The position numbers and the translations under genes are program-made. The notes beneath the pieces were generated by a model. The model searched no databases, was not told the origin of the DNA, and was given only the letters and a program-made list of their open reading frames with translations. From the NCBI RefSeq assembly GCF_900107585.1, contig NZ_FNQM01000001.1:1-64000 (forward strand): a stretch of DNA of 64,000 bases, written 5' to 3'. Source of the DNA: Rubrimonas cliftonensis (GTDB lineage Bacteria; Pseudomonadota; Alphaproteobacteria; Rhodobacterales; Rhodobacteraceae). This document shows, one piece after another, positions 10,459 through 21,288 of this stretch (position 1 is its first letter; each line of letters starts with the position of its first letter).

Positions 10459-11428
10459 ACGCCGCCCGGGCGGAGAGCGGGCCGACGCATTCGGCCGCGC
10501 CGTCCTCGGCCAGCGCGAGCAGATGCGCCAGCACGTTGCGCGCCGCCGCCGGCATGAGCCGCGGCTCCAGCCCGACATAGAGCCGCCCGGCGAGCTCGAC
10601 CGCCGTCGCCGGCCCCTCGGCGAGCGCGACGAGGATCTGCCGCGTGCGGCGCGCCCGGTGCGCCGCCTGCCACGCAATCATGCGGTCAGGGTCCGTCACC
10701 GGGGCGCCATGGCCCGGCAGCAGCAGACGGTCGCCGCGCCGGCGCAGCCGCGCCAGCGTCGCAAGGAACGCCTTCATGTCGCCGTCGGGCGGCGATACGA
10801 GCGTGGTCGACCACGCCATCACGACATCGCCGGTGAAGAGCGTCCCCGTCCCCTCCAGCGCGAAGGCGAGGTGGTTGGCGATGTGGCCGGGGGTGTGCAG
10901 CGCGGTCAGCCGCCAGCCCTCTCCGGCGACGCTCTCGCCCTCCGCCAGCGCCGCGTCGGGCGCGAAGCCGGCGTCCGCGCCTTCGCCGCCGCCGAGCCCC
11001 CCGGCCGCCGCCAGCGCCGCCATCTCGGGCCGCGCTCCGGCGCCGTGGGGGCCGAAGGCGCGGAGCGGCGCGTCGAGCGCGTCCGCCAGCGCGCGCGCGC
11101 CCGCGCTGTGGTCGCGGTGCGAGTGCGTCACAAGCACCGCGCGCGCCGGCGCGCCGGCCAGCGCCGCGACGATCCGCGCCCGGTGGCCCGGGTCGTCCGG
11201 GCCGGGGTCGATCACCGCCGCGTCGCCGCCGCGCCCGCCGGGAGCGCGCACGACATAGGTCGCGGTGCCGGAGAATGTCATGGGCGAGGGGTTCGGCGCG
11301 ACGATCCGCAGAACGCCCGGCGCCGCCTCGACCGGGACGCCCGCCGCCGGCGCGGCCCGGTCGAAAGGTTCGGGTCCGGCGAGAAGCGCCGCGTCCTGCG
11401 GGTCGATCTGCGGCGCGTCTGCGGCCAT
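10445..11428 (-). CDS. MBL-fold metal-dependent hydrolase (LACTB2-like)
   Basis: A 327-aa metallo-beta-lactamase-fold protein. The metal-binding signature THSHRDHSAGA (HxHxDH) is present, with further ligands in LHTPGHIANHLAF and FTGDVVMAW. The last 70 residues (TRQILVALAEGPATAVELA onward) form a winged-helix-like tail typical of LACTB2-type hydrolases and endoribonucleases. The substrate is unknown: nucleic acid, thioester and hydroxyacyl-glutathione hydrolysis are all known for the fold. It diverges from the histidine kinase gene with a 91-bp spacer. Confidence 0.82.
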   Translation of the reverse strand: MAADAPQIDPQDAALLAGPEPFDRAAPAAGVPVEAAPGVLRIVAPNPSPMTFSGTATYVVRAPGGRGGDAAVIDPGPDDPGHRARIVAALAGAPARAVLVTHSHRDHSAGARALADALDAPLRAFGPHGAGARPEMAALAAAGGLGGGEGADAGFAPDAALAEGESVAGEGWRLTALHTPGHIANHLAFALEGTGTLFTGDVVMAWSTTLVSPPDGDMKAFLATLARLRRRGDRLLLPGHGAPVTDPDRMIAWQAAHRARRTRQILVALAEGPATAVELAGRLYVGLEPRLMPAAARNVLAHLLALAEDGAAECVGPLSARAAFRLA

Positions 11429-11519
11429 TGGCGGCGCTCCCTCGCGGCGCGCCGCCTCGGGCGCTAGTGTCTCCTGTGCAAGAAGGCCGGGCCGGCTGCG
11501 GTGTGGTCAAGGGGCGGCG

Positions 11520-12860
<1,341 letters not shown>

Positions 12861-12958
12861 AGCCTTCTCCGATCTGACGGGCGCAGCCGGCGACGCGAAA
12901 ACGCCACGGAGTATCGGGCTGGCGCGGCGGATGCGGCGCAGTCGGGTCGAACGCCGCT

Positions 12959-13924
12959 CTAGCGACCCTCGGCGCAGCCCGCGCGCAGGGCCGCCCAGTC
13001 GTCGGCGGAAAGCGCCGGGCGCGCCAGCGCGTTGCGCACGGCCCGCGCCGCGTCGCCGTCCTGCGGAGGCTCGGCGGGCGGGCGCAGCGCGGCGCTGGCG
13101 GCGCGGGTGAGGCTGGCGGCGTCGAGATCGCCCGCCAGAAGACCGCGCAGCGCGTCCAGCGCCGAATCGCGCAGGGCGCGGCCTGTCCGCGCGCCGCTGA
13201 CGGCCTCCGCGACGGCGGGCGCGAGCAGGTCGGCGAAGGCGTCAGGGCCCGGCGCCGCCGCCAGCGCCTCGGCCCGCGCCAGCACCCAGCCGCCGGGCGC
13301 GGCGCGCGCCGGCGCGTCGGGGCCGGGCAGGGCGGCGACCACGACCCGAACGGGCGCGCCGGGCTGCGCCAGCGCCGCGGTCGAGAGCGCCGCCGAGAGC
13401 CGCGCCAGCGCAGCCGCCGCCGCGGGATCGGCGCAGAGCGCGTCGCCCGCCGCCGCGCGCACCGCCGCCGCGCCGAGCGCCGCGCGCGTCTCCGGCGGAG
13501 CCGCGGCCGACATCGCGTCGATCGCCCCCGGCGCCGCGGCCCAGAGGCCGGCGCCGAGCGCGCCGACGAACAGCAGCGCCAGAGCCCACCGCGCGCCGGG
13601 CCCGAGGGGCCTGCGCGCCTTGGGCGCGGCGTCGGCCGCGGCCTGCGCAGCCGCGCGCAGGGCGTTGATGGCCTCGATCATGTCGCGATCCTGAAGCGCC
13701 AGCCGCTCCGGCGCGGCGTTGTCGGGCGCCAGCGTCATCGCCGCCGAGCCGGGCATGTCGACGAGCGAGGCGATCGGCCAGTGCGTGATCGGCGTCTCGT
13801 CGAAGCGCTGTATCGTGAGCGTCGCGCGGCCGAAGCTCACCAGCACCTCGACCGGCGGCGCGCCGTCCGCCCCGACATACCAGCCGGGAGCCTCGAGAAT
13901 GTCGTAGCGCGGCGCAGCGGTCAT
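12959..13924 (-). CDS. M48-like membrane protein lacking the zinc-binding motif
   Basis: A 321-aa protein whose layout follows M48 metallopeptidases carrying an N-terminal beta domain: about 80 residues with a THWPIASLVDMPG turn, a single TM helix (RWALALLFVGALGAGLWAAA), then a C-terminal helical region. In that region APARAAPGGWVLARAEALAAAP aligns by eye with the family's NAFALPGG segment, but where HExxH should follow, the sequence is LLAPAVAEAV with no His pair. I read this as an inactive M48 relative. Gene order with the acyl-CoA ligase 32 bp upstream suggests one transcript. Function is unknown. Confidence 0.5.
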   Translation of the reverse strand: MTAAPRYDILEAPGWYVGADGAPPVEVLVSFGRATLTIQRFDETPITHWPIASLVDMPGSAAMTLAPDNAAPERLALQDRDMIEAINALRAAAQAAADAAPKARRPLGPGARWALALLFVGALGAGLWAAAPGAIDAMSAAAPPETRAALGAAAVRAAAGDALCADPAAAAALARLSAALSTAALAQPGAPVRVVVAALPGPDAPARAAPGGWVLARAEALAAAPGPDAFADLLAPAVAEAVSGARTGRALRDSALDALRGLLAGDLDAASLTRAASAALRPPAEPPQDGDAARAVRNALARPALSADDWAALRAGCAEGR

Positions 13925-13956
13925 GGAGATCCCGGCGGAGGCCCGCCCCGAAGGCG

Positions 13957-15576
13957 TCAGGCGTGGGGCAGGCTGTAGCCCATCTGCTCGAGCTGCGCAC
14001 GGAGATCGCGCTTGGAGAGCTTGCCGGTTGCGGTGTGGGGCAGCGCCGCCATGAACAGCACGTCGTCGGGAAGCTGCCATGTCGCGAAATGCGGGCGCAT
14101 GTGGTCGAGCACGCGCGCCGCGTCGGGCGGCGCCGCGGGATCGGGGCGGATGACCAGCACCGGGCGCTCGCCCCATTTCGGGTGCGCCACGCCCACGGCG
14201 GCGGCCTCCAGCACGCCGGGGCAGCCGACGGCGACGTTCTCGAGGTCGATCGAGCTGATCCACTCGCCGCCCGACTTGATGACGTCCTTCGAGCGGTCGA
14301 CGATCCGCACATAGCCCAGCCCGTCCATCGTCGCGACGTCGCCGGTGTCGAACCAGCCCTCGGGGTCGGTCGCGTCCGCCTCCGCGCCGACATAGCGCTT
14401 CGCGACGCAGGGTCCGCGCACCACCAGCCGGCCGCGGCTCGCGCCGTCCCGCAGGACCGGGGCGCCGAAATCGTCGCGCAGGTCGAGGTCCACCGTGAAG
14501 GGCGGATGGCCAACCGACAGCTTCGCCGCCATCCGCTCCGCCTCGGGCAGCGCCAGTATCTCGGGCTTCAGTGAGGCGAAGGAGCCGAGCGGCGAGGTCT
14601 CCGTCATGCCCCAGGCGTGCAGCACCTCCACCCCGTAGTCGCGCTGGAAGGCTTCGATCACCGATTGCGGGCAGGCCGAGCCGCCGATCACGACGCGGTT
14701 CAGCGTCGACAGCCGCAGCCCCTCGCGCCGCATGTGGTCGAGCAGGCCCAGCCAGACCGTGGGCACCGCCGCGGTGACGGTGACGCCGCGCTCAAGCATG
14801 GAGTGGAGCGCCGGCGGCGTGAGGTCGCGCCCCGGCAGGACCATCCCCGCGCCCACCATCGGCGCCGAATAGGCCGTGGACCAGCCGTTGGCGTGAAACA
14901 GCGGCACCACCGGCATCAGCACGTCGCGCGCGGAGAGGGCCAGCATGTCGGGCTGCACCATCGCCATGGCGTGCAGCACGTTCGAGCGGTGGCTGTAGCA
15001 GACGCCCTTGGGCGCGCCGGTCGTGCCGGAAGTGTAGCACAGGCCGCAGGCCTCGCCCTCCTCGCCACCGACCCAGGCGAAGTCGCCGTCGGCGGGCGCT
15101 GCGTCCCACGGCGCGCAGTCGAAGGGCGTCGGCGGCGCATGGGCGGCGTCCGCGAGGCAGATGAAGCGCTCGACCGTCTCCAGCCGCGGCGCGATGGCGG
15201 CGACCACGGGCGCGAGGTCGGGGTCGAAGGCGAGGAAGCGGTCGGCCGCATGGTTGACGATGTAGACGAGCTGCTCCGCCGAGAGCCGCGGGTTGAGCGT
15301 GTGCGCCACGCCCCCGGCGCCGGGAACGCCGTACCAGAGCTCCAGATGCCGTGCGGTGTTCCAAGCCATCAGGCCCACGCGGTCGCCCTTCGCCAGCCCC
15401 ATGCGCGAAAGTCGCTGGGCAGAGCGCAGCGCGCCCTCCCGCAGCTGGCGCCATGTCGTCTCGACGATCGGCCCTTCGGCGCTGGCCGAGACGATGCGGC
15501 GGTCGGGATGATACTTCGCGGCGTGGTCGATGATCCGCGACACGCGCAGCGGCCAGTCCTGCATCAGGCCCATCAT
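13957..15576 (-). CDS. Long/medium-chain fatty acyl-CoA ligase (AMP-forming)
   Basis: A 539-aa ANL-superfamily enzyme that activates a carboxylic acid with ATP and CoA. The adenylation motifs are intact: YTSGTTGAPKGV (P-loop), LHAWGMTETSP (A5), GWFDTGDVATMDGLGYV (A7), VDRSKDVIKSGGEWIS (A8 hinge) and the C-terminal PHTATGKLSKRDL with the catalytic Lys. Overall it resembles AlkK-type medium/long-chain ligases. Two consecutive ATGs (15576 and 15573) follow gggagg at good spacing. An ETF-QO gene elsewhere in the window fits fatty acid oxidation, but there is no beta-oxidation cluster here. Confidence 0.92.
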   Translation of the reverse strand: MMGLMQDWPLRVSRIIDHAAKYHPDRRIVSASAEGPIVETTWRQLREGALRSAQRLSRMGLAKGDRVGLMAWNTARHLELWYGVPGAGGVAHTLNPRLSAEQLVYIVNHAADRFLAFDPDLAPVVAAIAPRLETVERFICLADAAHAPPTPFDCAPWDAAPADGDFAWVGGEEGEACGLCYTSGTTGAPKGVCYSHRSNVLHAMAMVQPDMLALSARDVLMPVVPLFHANGWSTAYSAPMVGAGMVLPGRDLTPPALHSMLERGVTVTAAVPTVWLGLLDHMRREGLRLSTLNRVVIGGSACPQSVIEAFQRDYGVEVLHAWGMTETSPLGSFASLKPEILALPEAERMAAKLSVGHPPFTVDLDLRDDFGAPVLRDGASRGRLVVRGPCVAKRYVGAEADATDPEGWFDTGDVATMDGLGYVRIVDRSKDVIKSGGEWISSIDLENVAVGCPGVLEAAAVGVAHPKWGERPVLVIRPDPAAPPDAARVLDHMRPHFATWQLPDDVLFMAALPHTATGKLSKRDLRAQLEQMGYSLPHA

Positions 15577-15768
15577 AAGCGGTCGCCTCCCTGCGTCCCC
15601 CTCGACCCGGCGTCTTCCGCGCCGGGGTCGGGCGTCAGGGTAGGCGCAGGCGCGATGGGACGGAAGCCCGACGGGCTCGCCGGCGAGCGGCTGGAGCCAT
15701 GGCCTGAGGGTTCGCGTGTCCGGAGCTCAGGCCCCGCGACTCAGGCCCGGCGGCCCAGGCTCCGCTGG

Positions 15769-17352
15769 TCAGGCCCCGACAAGTTCGCCCGCCAGCGCCC
15801 GTTCGATCAGCGCCGCCGTCTCGGCCACGCCGTAGAGCGCCACGAAGCCGCCGAAGCGCGGGCCCTGCTCGGCGCCGAGCAGCACGGCGTAAAGCGCGCC
15901 GAACCAGTCGCGCAGGTTCTCGAAGGGATGCCGCTTGCCGACCTCGTAGACGAGATCCTGCAGCGCGCCGGCGTCCGCGCCGCCCGTCCAGGCGCGCAGT
16001 TCGCCAGCGAGGTCCGCCAGCGCCGCGCGTTCGGTCCCGGTCGGCGCGCGGAAGCGGCGATTCGGCAGCACCTTGTCGGCGACGTAGTTCAGCGCGCGGC
16101 CCACGGCGGCGTCGAGCGCGGGGTGGGTCTGCGGCGAGGCCTCGGGGGCGTATTTGTGGATGAAGCCCCACAGCACGGCCTTGTCCTGAGCGCCCGCCGC
16201 CGCGGCGAGGTTGAGCAGCATCGCGAAGGGCACCGCCATCTGGCTCTCGGGCGGCGTCCCGGCATGGATGTGCCAGACCGGGTTCTCCAGCCGCTGGGCG
16301 TCGTCCTGCTCTGGAAAGGCGCGCAGGTGCTGGTCGTATTCGTCCACGGTCTTCGGAATCACGTCCCAGTGCAGGCGCTTGGCGGTGCGCGGCTTCTGGA
16401 ACATGAACAGCGACAGGCTCTCGCTGGAGGCGTAGCGCAGCCATTCGTCGATCGAGACGCCGTTGCCCTTTGACTTGGAGATCTTGCGCCCCTCCTCGTC
16501 GAGGAACAGCTCGTAGACGTAGTGCTGTGGCGGCCGGCCCCCGAGGGCGGAGCAGATGCCGTCATAGACCGGCGTGTTGGGCAGGTGATCCTTGCCGTAC
16601 ATCTCGAAATCGACGCCGAGCGCGGCCCAGCGGGCGCCGAAATCGGGCTTCCACTGGAGCTTCACCTGGCCGCCGGTGACGGGCAGGGTGGTCTCGGTCC
16701 CGTCCTCGTCGTCGAAGGTGATCTCGCCGCGCTTCGCGTCGACGTTCCGGATCGGGACGTAGAGCACCCGCCCCGTCGTCGGGCTGATCGGCAGGAAGCA
16801 GGAGTAGGTCGCCTGCCGCTCCTCGCCCAGCGTCTTGAGCATGATCGCCATGATGGCGTCGTAACGCTCGGCGCAGCGGATCAGGATGTCGTCCATCCGG
16901 CCGCTCTTGTAGTAGTCCGTGGCGCTCGCGAATTCGTAGTCGAAGCCGAACGTGTCAAGGAAGCGCCGCAGCATGGCGTTGTTGTGGGCGCCGAAACTCT
17001 CGAACTTGCCGAACGGGTCCGGCACGGCTGTCAGCGGCAGCTGCAGATGGGCCTTCAGCGCCTCGGGGTCGGGCACGTTCTCTGGCGCCTTGCGCATCCC
17101 GTCCATGTCGTCGCTGAAGCACAGCAGGCGGGTGGGGACGTCGCACAGCATTTCGAAGGCGCGGCGCACCATGGTCGTGCGCGCCACCTCGCCGAAGGTG
17201 CCGATATGCGGCAGGCCGGAGGGGCCGTAGCCGGTCTCGAACAGCACATGGCCCTTCTCGGGGTCTCCGGCCCCGAGACGTTTGAGCAGCTTGCGCGCCT
17301 CCTCGAAGGGCCAGGCGCGGGCCTTCTCGGCAAGTTCTCGCTGACTGCTCAT
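15769..17352 (-). CDS. lysS: Class I lysyl-tRNA synthetase
   Basis: Charges tRNA-Lys. This is the class I (archaeal-type) enzyme rather than the class II enzyme of most bacteria, which is the normal situation in Rhodobacterales. The Rossmann-fold signature [10 protein letters not shown] (HIGH-like, H49 to T52) and the KISKS loop ([11 protein letters not shown], near residue 290) are both intact, and the 527-aa length is typical. It starts at ATG 17352. No second synthetase appears in the window. Confidence 0.97.
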   Translation of the reverse strand: MSSQRELAEKARAWPFEEARKLLKRLGAGDPEKGHVLFETGYGPSGLPHIGTFGEVARTTMVRRAFEMLCDVPTRLLCFSDDMDGMRKAPENVPDPEALKAHLQLPLTAVPDPFGKFESFGAHNNAMLRRFLDTFGFDYEFASATDYYKSGRMDDILIRCAERYDAIMAIMLKTLGEERQATYSCFLPISPTTGRVLYVPIRNVDAKRGEITFDDEDGTETTLPVTGGQVKLQWKPDFGARWAALGVDFEMYGKDHLPNTPVYDGICSALGGRPPQHYVYELFLDEEGRKISKSKGNGVSIDEWLRYASSESLSLFMFQKPRTAKRLHWDVIPKTVDEYDQHLRAFPEQDDAQRLENPVWHIHAGTPPESQMAVPFAMLLNLAAAAGAQDKAVLWGFIHKYAPEASPQTHPALDAAVGRALNYVADKVLPNRRFRAPTGTERAALADLAGELRAWTGGADAGALQDLVYEVGKRHPFENLRDWFGALYAVLLGAEQGPRFGGFVALYGVAETAALIERALAGELVGA

Positions 17353-17487
17353 GGCGACGTCTCCAAGGTGAAGGCGCCGATTACCGCCGCCGCGCCCCCC
17401 GCGTCAATGAAGCGGGCGGAGACGCGTCTTGTCCGCGGCGCGCGCCCCCCCTAGTTTCGCATCGCAACAGGACGCGAGGCTCCGGAC

Positions 17488-17901
17488 ATGACCGCTCCCT
17501 TCACCGCGCAGGACGGCCTCGTGGCCGCTATGGTGCTGACCGCCGCGGCGGACGGCTCGCTCTCGAACGCCGAACGCGACACGGTGGCGGGAATCGTCGC
17601 GCTGATGCCGATCTTCCGGGGCTTTTCGGAGGGCCGCTTCGGCGAGATGAGCGACGTCGTGGTGCAGATGCTGGCCGAGGAGGACGGCATCGACCAGATC
17701 CTCGACCTGCTGTGCGAGAGCGTGCCGGAGCACATGCGCGACACCGCCTATGCGCTCGCCTGCGACGTGACGGCGGCGGACGGCTTCGCAGGCGAGGAGG
17801 AGCTGCGCCTGCTGGAGTTGATGCGCTACCGCCTCGACATCGACCGCCTCACCGCCGCCGCCATAGAGCGCGGCGCGCGGGCGCGCTACCGGCGCGTCTG
17901 A
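17488..17901 (+). CDS. TerB-family protein
   Basis: A 137-aa, all-helical, acidic protein of the TerB (tellurite resistance B-like) superfamily. It shows the two internal halves of that fold, each with an acidic turn: TAAADGSLSNAERDTV and VTAADGFAGEEELRLLE. Free-standing TerB proteins are common in alphaproteobacteria and are thought to sense or bind metal near the membrane; no direct role in tellurite resistance should be assumed. No terC, terD or terZ is nearby. It converges on the PBP4 gene with a 40-bp gap. Confidence 0.85.
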   Translation: MTAPFTAQDGLVAAMVLTAAADGSLSNAERDTVAGIVALMPIFRGFSEGRFGEMSDVVVQMLAEEDGIDQILDLLCESVPEHMRDTAYALACDVTAADGFAGEEELRLLELMRYRLDIDRLTAAAIERGARARYRRV

Positions 17902-17941
17902 AGCGGGCGCGCCAGAACCCGCCGCCGTCGAACCCGGCGCG

Positions 17942-19453
17942 TCAGTCGAAGCGGCGGGTCCAGTCCGCCAGCAGCGCGCTCTCCAGCGTCACCGCCCGGT
18001 TGCGCCACGTCCGCGCGCCAATCCTGCTCCCGTCGATCTCCGGCGTCGCGTCGCGCCGCGCCATGTCGTTGGCGAAGTAGGCGAAGGCCAGAACCCGGCC
18101 GGACGGCGTGAAGACGTAGCCCGCGAGCCCGCGCACGAAGTCCATCGTGCCGGTCTTGGCGTGGGCGACCGCGCCCTCGGGCGCCTCCTCGTCGAAGGCG
18201 TGGCGCGGCAGGAGCGCCGCGAAGCCGGCGGGGTCGGCCCGGTAGGCGGCGGCGAGCAGCTCCGCCATCCGCCTCGGCGAGACGCGGCTTCTGGCGCTGA
18301 GGCCCGAGTGGTTGTCGAAGGCGATCTCGGCGTCGAGCGGCGCCTCCAGCCGCCCGGCGGCCCATCGGTTCATCGCCGCCGCCGACGCCGCCATGCCGCT
18401 CCCGGTTTCTCCGCCTTCCCGCGTCGCCGCGATGCCCAGCACCTCCGCCGTGAGGTTGGTGGAGTGGTCGAGCATGTCGACGACGATCTCCTCCAGCGGC
18501 CGGCTCAGGCGGCGCGCCACCGTCGCGCCCTCGGCGGCGGCGCCTCCAGCGCCCTCGGCGGCGGCGGCGCCGAAGACCATCCCGGCGCCCTCCGCCGCCG
18601 TTCGGAACACGTCGGCCGCATAGGCCGCCGGCGCGCGGACCGGCAGCCACAGAGCACCGTCGCCGCTCAGCGCGCCCTCGCGCACGCGCCAGCCCTCGCC
18701 GCGCGCGTCGGCGGCGTAGGCGAGGGCGGGGCAGCCGCATTCCTTCGGCGCCGTCTCCAGCCGCACGGCGCGGGTCTCGGGGCTGTGGCGGTCGGACTGG
18801 GCGAGCAGCGCCACCGCGCCGTCGCGCGTCCAGCGCAGGCGCACCCGGTTGAAGTTGAGGTTCAGCGCCGCGACCGCCGGGTTGTAGGCGGCCCGCTCCG
18901 GCTGGTCTGCGTCGATGAGCGGTGCGACCGGCCCGGCTCGGACGACCAGCCCGCCCTCCACCCGGGCGACGGCCTGGGCAGCGTCGCGCGCCAGCGCGGC
19001 GAGGTCGGCGCTGTCGAGCTCCGGGTCGCCGCCGCCCACCAGCGCCAGATCGCCAAGGATGCGGCGGCCCTCGATCGGCCCCAGCGCGCGCGCCGTCGTG
19101 GCGAAGCGGTGGTCGAGTCCCAGACGCTCCAGCGCATAGAGCGCCGTTGGCGCCTTGGCGACCGAAGCGGGCGCGAAGGGCGTCGCCGCCTCGAGCGCCG
19201 CCAGGCGCTCGCCCGTGCGCGCGTCGATCACGGCGTAGCCGACGGCGCCGGTCAGACCGTAGCTCGCGGCCTGCGGGCCCTGCGTAGCTGCCTGCGCCCC
19301 CGCATTCCCCGACGCTGCGCCCGGCGCCTGCGTCGCCGCCGGGCGCGGCTCCGGCGGCGGGGCCGTGCGCGGCGCCTCGGCGCAGGCCGTCGTCGCGGCT
19401 AGGACGAGCGCGGCGGCGGCGAGCGCGCGCATCGATCGATGCAGAAGTGTCAT
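17942..19453 (-). CDS. dacB: D-alanyl-D-alanine carboxypeptidase/endopeptidase (PBP4)
   Basis: A 503-aa periplasmic serine hydrolase (S13) that trims pentapeptides and cleaves cross-links in peptidoglycan. The N-terminal signal sequence (MRALAAAALVLAATTACAEA) might be cleaved by signal peptidase I or II, although the -3 Thr is poor for a lipobox. The catalytic triad of motifs is complete: SVAK near residue 97, STN in DHSTNLTAEVLG near 331, and KTG in HAKTGTMDF near 432. A long insertion between the first two motifs, with an Ala/Gly-rich stretch, is normal for PBP4. The start may be ATG 19453 or 19432. Confidence 0.93.
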   Translation of the reverse strand: MTLLHRSMRALAAAALVLAATTACAEAPRTAPPPEPRPAATQAPGAASGNAGAQAATQGPQAASYGLTGAVGYAVIDARTGERLAALEAATPFAPASVAKAPTALYALERLGLDHRFATTARALGPIEGRRILGDLALVGGGDPELDSADLAALARDAAQAVARVEGGLVVRAGPVAPLIDADQPERAAYNPAVAALNLNFNRVRLRWTRDGAVALLAQSDRHSPETRAVRLETAPKECGCPALAYAADARGEGWRVREGALSGDGALWLPVRAPAAYAADVFRTAAEGAGMVFGAAAAEGAGGAAAEGATVARRLSRPLEEIVVDMLDHSTNLTAEVLGIAATREGGETGSGMAASAAAMNRWAAGRLEAPLDAEIAFDNHSGLSARSRVSPRRMAELLAAAYRADPAGFAALLPRHAFDEEAPEGAVAHAKTGTMDFVRGLAGYVFTPSGRVLAFAYFANDMARRDATPEIDGSRIGARTWRNRAVTLESALLADWTRRFD

Positions 19454-19553
19454 GGGTCCAGCATGGCCAGATCCCGGCGCGAGGGCCAGAGCGATCCTGC
19501 ACGGTCCCGGCTCTGGTCCCAGTCTCGGCCCCGGCTGCGCGCGCCCAACCGGT

Positions 19554-20210
19554 TCAGGGCCAGGCCCCGCTCTGGCGGATGCGCGTCGAGCTTTCGCGAG
19601 ACATCGGGCCGGTCAGCAGCGTCCAGGCCGGGGCCTTGCGTCCCGCCAGCGTGCGCGCCGCGCCCGCGGGCAGGCGGCTCTGCGCGAAGGCGCGGGCCGC
19701 CGGCGCGAGGCCAGCGTAGAGCTGCTCGCCCGGCCGCGCCAGCACACCGATCGGCACGGAGCGCATGATGTGCTCCCAACGGTCCCAGCGGTGAAAGCCC
19801 GCGAGGTTGTCCGCCCCCATCAGCCAGACGAAGTTCACCCCCGGATGCCGCGCCTTGAGGCTGTCGATGGTGTCGGCGGTGAAGCGCGAGCCGAGCCGCG
19901 CCTCGACGTCCGTCACCGTGACGCGCGGGTGGCGCATCATTGCCCGACAGGCGGCGACGCGGCGCGACAGCTCCGCGGGGCCGCGACGCTTCAACGGGTT
20001 GCCGGGGCTGACCAGCCACCACACGCGGTCGAGCCCGAGCGCGCGCATGGCCCAGAGCGTGATGTGCGCGTGCCCGCCATGCGGCGGGTCGAAGGAGCCG
20101 CCGAGCAGGCCGACGCTGAGGCCGCGCGGCGCCTTGGGGCCGTTTGGCGGGCCGATAGGGGGCAAGCGGCTCTCCCGGTGAGCAAGGCGCGCGCGAGGCG
20201 GGGCCGCCAT
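19554..20210 (-). CDS. nadD: Nicotinate-nucleotide adenylyltransferase
   Basis: NadD joins nicotinate mononucleotide and ATP to form deamido-NAD in NAD synthesis. The nucleotidyltransferase signature LLGGSFDPPHGGHAHI (HxGH) is clear, with NPLKRRGPAELSRRVAACR and FVWLMGADNLAGFHRW as in the family; a C-terminal SRESSTRIR (SSTxIR) motif completes it. The 218-aa form includes about 30 poorly conserved N-terminal residues and no good ribosome binding site, so the true start could be internal (for example a TTG). It follows ispE after a spacer containing a 15-bp tandem repeat. Confidence 0.92.
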   Translation of the reverse strand: MAAPPRARLAHRESRLPPIGPPNGPKAPRGLSVGLLGGSFDPPHGGHAHITLWAMRALGLDRVWWLVSPGNPLKRRGPAELSRRVAACRAMMRHPRVTVTDVEARLGSRFTADTIDSLKARHPGVNFVWLMGADNLAGFHRWDRWEHIMRSVPIGVLARPGEQLYAGLAPAARAFAQSRLPAGAARTLAGRKAPAWTLLTGPMSRESSTRIRQSGAWP

Positions 20211-20240
20211 AGGGGGGCAGGCGGCGGGGGGCTGTCAATC

Positions 20241-20305
20241 GCCGGCCCCAAGATCGCCGGCCCGAGGATCGGCGGGCCCAGGATCGGCGGGCCCGGGACC
20301 GGCGG
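20241..20305. repeat. Four imperfect 15-bp tandem repeats between ispE and nadD
   Basis: Units are gccggccccaagatc, gccggcccgaggatc, ggcgggcccaggatc and ggcgggcccgggacc, followed by a partial ggcgg. Each contains a GGCCC/GGGCC core, so neighbouring units could also pair as RNA. The array lies just behind ispE and ahead of nadD on the minus strand. Confidence 0.8.
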
Positions 20306-20319
20306 AGCCTTCGCTCCGC

Positions 20320-21288
20320 TCAGCGAGCCGCGCCCGGAACGCCGCCGTCCGCCGGAAGATCGTCGGCGCGCCCAACGCCGTCGTCCGCCGCGCCCTCCCA
20401 CGCCGCCACAGGGGCCGGCGCCGTCCACCAGCCCGGTTCGGCGTCCCTGATCCTCGCCGCAGCGGCTGTCGCCTGCGCCTGCGTCGCGAAGACGCCGAAG
20501 CAGGTGGCGCCGGAACCCGACATGCGGGCCAGCAGGCAGTCCGGCGCCCAGCGCAGGGCGCCCAGCACGCTCGCCACTGCCGGCAGACGGTCGCGCGCCG
20601 GGGCCTCGAGGTCGTTGCGCTGCCGCGCGAGCCACGCGACGAGGTCGCCGAGGCTGGCGAAGCGCGCGGGCGCCGCGGGGCCCGGCGGGTTGTCGCGCCG
20701 CTCCAGCGCGCCGAACACCGCGCCGGTGGAGAGCTGGCGCAGCGGGTTCGCCAGCACCAACCAGAAGCCGGGCATGAGCGGCGCCGGGCTCAGAGCCTCG
20801 CCTGCGCCCCGCATCATCGCAGGCGCCGACGCGAGGCACACCGGCACGTCGGCGCCGAGATCGAGCGCGAGCCGCCCGAGCGTCGCGGCGTCGGGCGCCC
20901 GGCCCCACAGCCGCATCAGCAGCCGCAGCGCCGCGCCCGCGTCCGCCGAGCCGCCGCCGATCCCCGAAGCGACCGGCAGCCGCTTGTCGAGGCGAAGCGA
21001 GACGCCGGCGCCGATGCCGGTCGCCGCCGCCAGCGCCTCCGTCGCGCGCATCACGAGGTTGTCCTCGCCGCCGCCGAGCTCCATCGCAAACGGCCCGTCC
21101 AGGCTCAGCGAGCGGATCGGGCTGCGCTCCGCCGTCAGCACGTCGCCGATCTGCGGAAAGACGGCGAGGCTTTCCAGCGTGTGCCGCCCGTCAGGACGGC
21201 GGCCGCGGACATGGAGAAACAGGTTGACCTTGGCGCGGGCGAGGTCCGTCAGCGGGTCGGCGGCGCGCAGACCGGGCTCAGCCGCCAT
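20320..21288 (-). CDS. ispE: 4-(cytidine 5'-diphospho)-2-C-methyl-D-erythritol kinase
   Basis: IspE phosphorylates CDP-methylerythritol in the MEP pathway of isoprenoid synthesis. It is a GHMP-family kinase: the substrate-binding ARAKVNLFLHVRGRRPDGRH opens the protein, the ATP loop LPVASGIGGGSADAGAAL is intact, and a C-terminal MSGSGATCFGVF motif is present. It is 322 aa, slightly longer than usual because of a disordered tail of about 35 residues. The start at 21288 lies inside the end of the upstream TPR gene (11-nt overlap), so translation of the two is probably coupled. Confidence 0.95.
   Translation of the reverse strand: MAAEPGLRAADPLTDLARAKVNLFLHVRGRRPDGRHTLESLAVFPQIGDVLTAERSPIRSLSLDGPFAMELGGGEDNLVMRATEALAAATGIGAGVSLRLDKRLPVASGIGGGSADAGAALRLLMRLWGRAPDAATLGRLALDLGADVPVCLASAPAMMRGAGEALSPAPLMPGFWLVLANPLRQLSTGAVFGALERRDNPPGPAAPARFASLGDLVAWLARQRNDLEAPARDRLPAVASVLGALRWAPDCLLARMSGSGATCFGVFATQAQATAAAARIRDAEPGWWTAPAPVAAWEGAADDGVGRADDLPADGGVPGAAR

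Noticed and set aside
7798-10677. 959-codon minus-strand frame opposite ctaD
   Set aside because: His/Arg/Asp-rich antisense of a membrane protein; ctaD is certain.
17488-17901. Tellurite resistance locus
   Set aside because: The TerB-family gene is isolated; no terA, terC, terD, terE or terZ lies nearby and it is 24 kb from the TerY-like triad.
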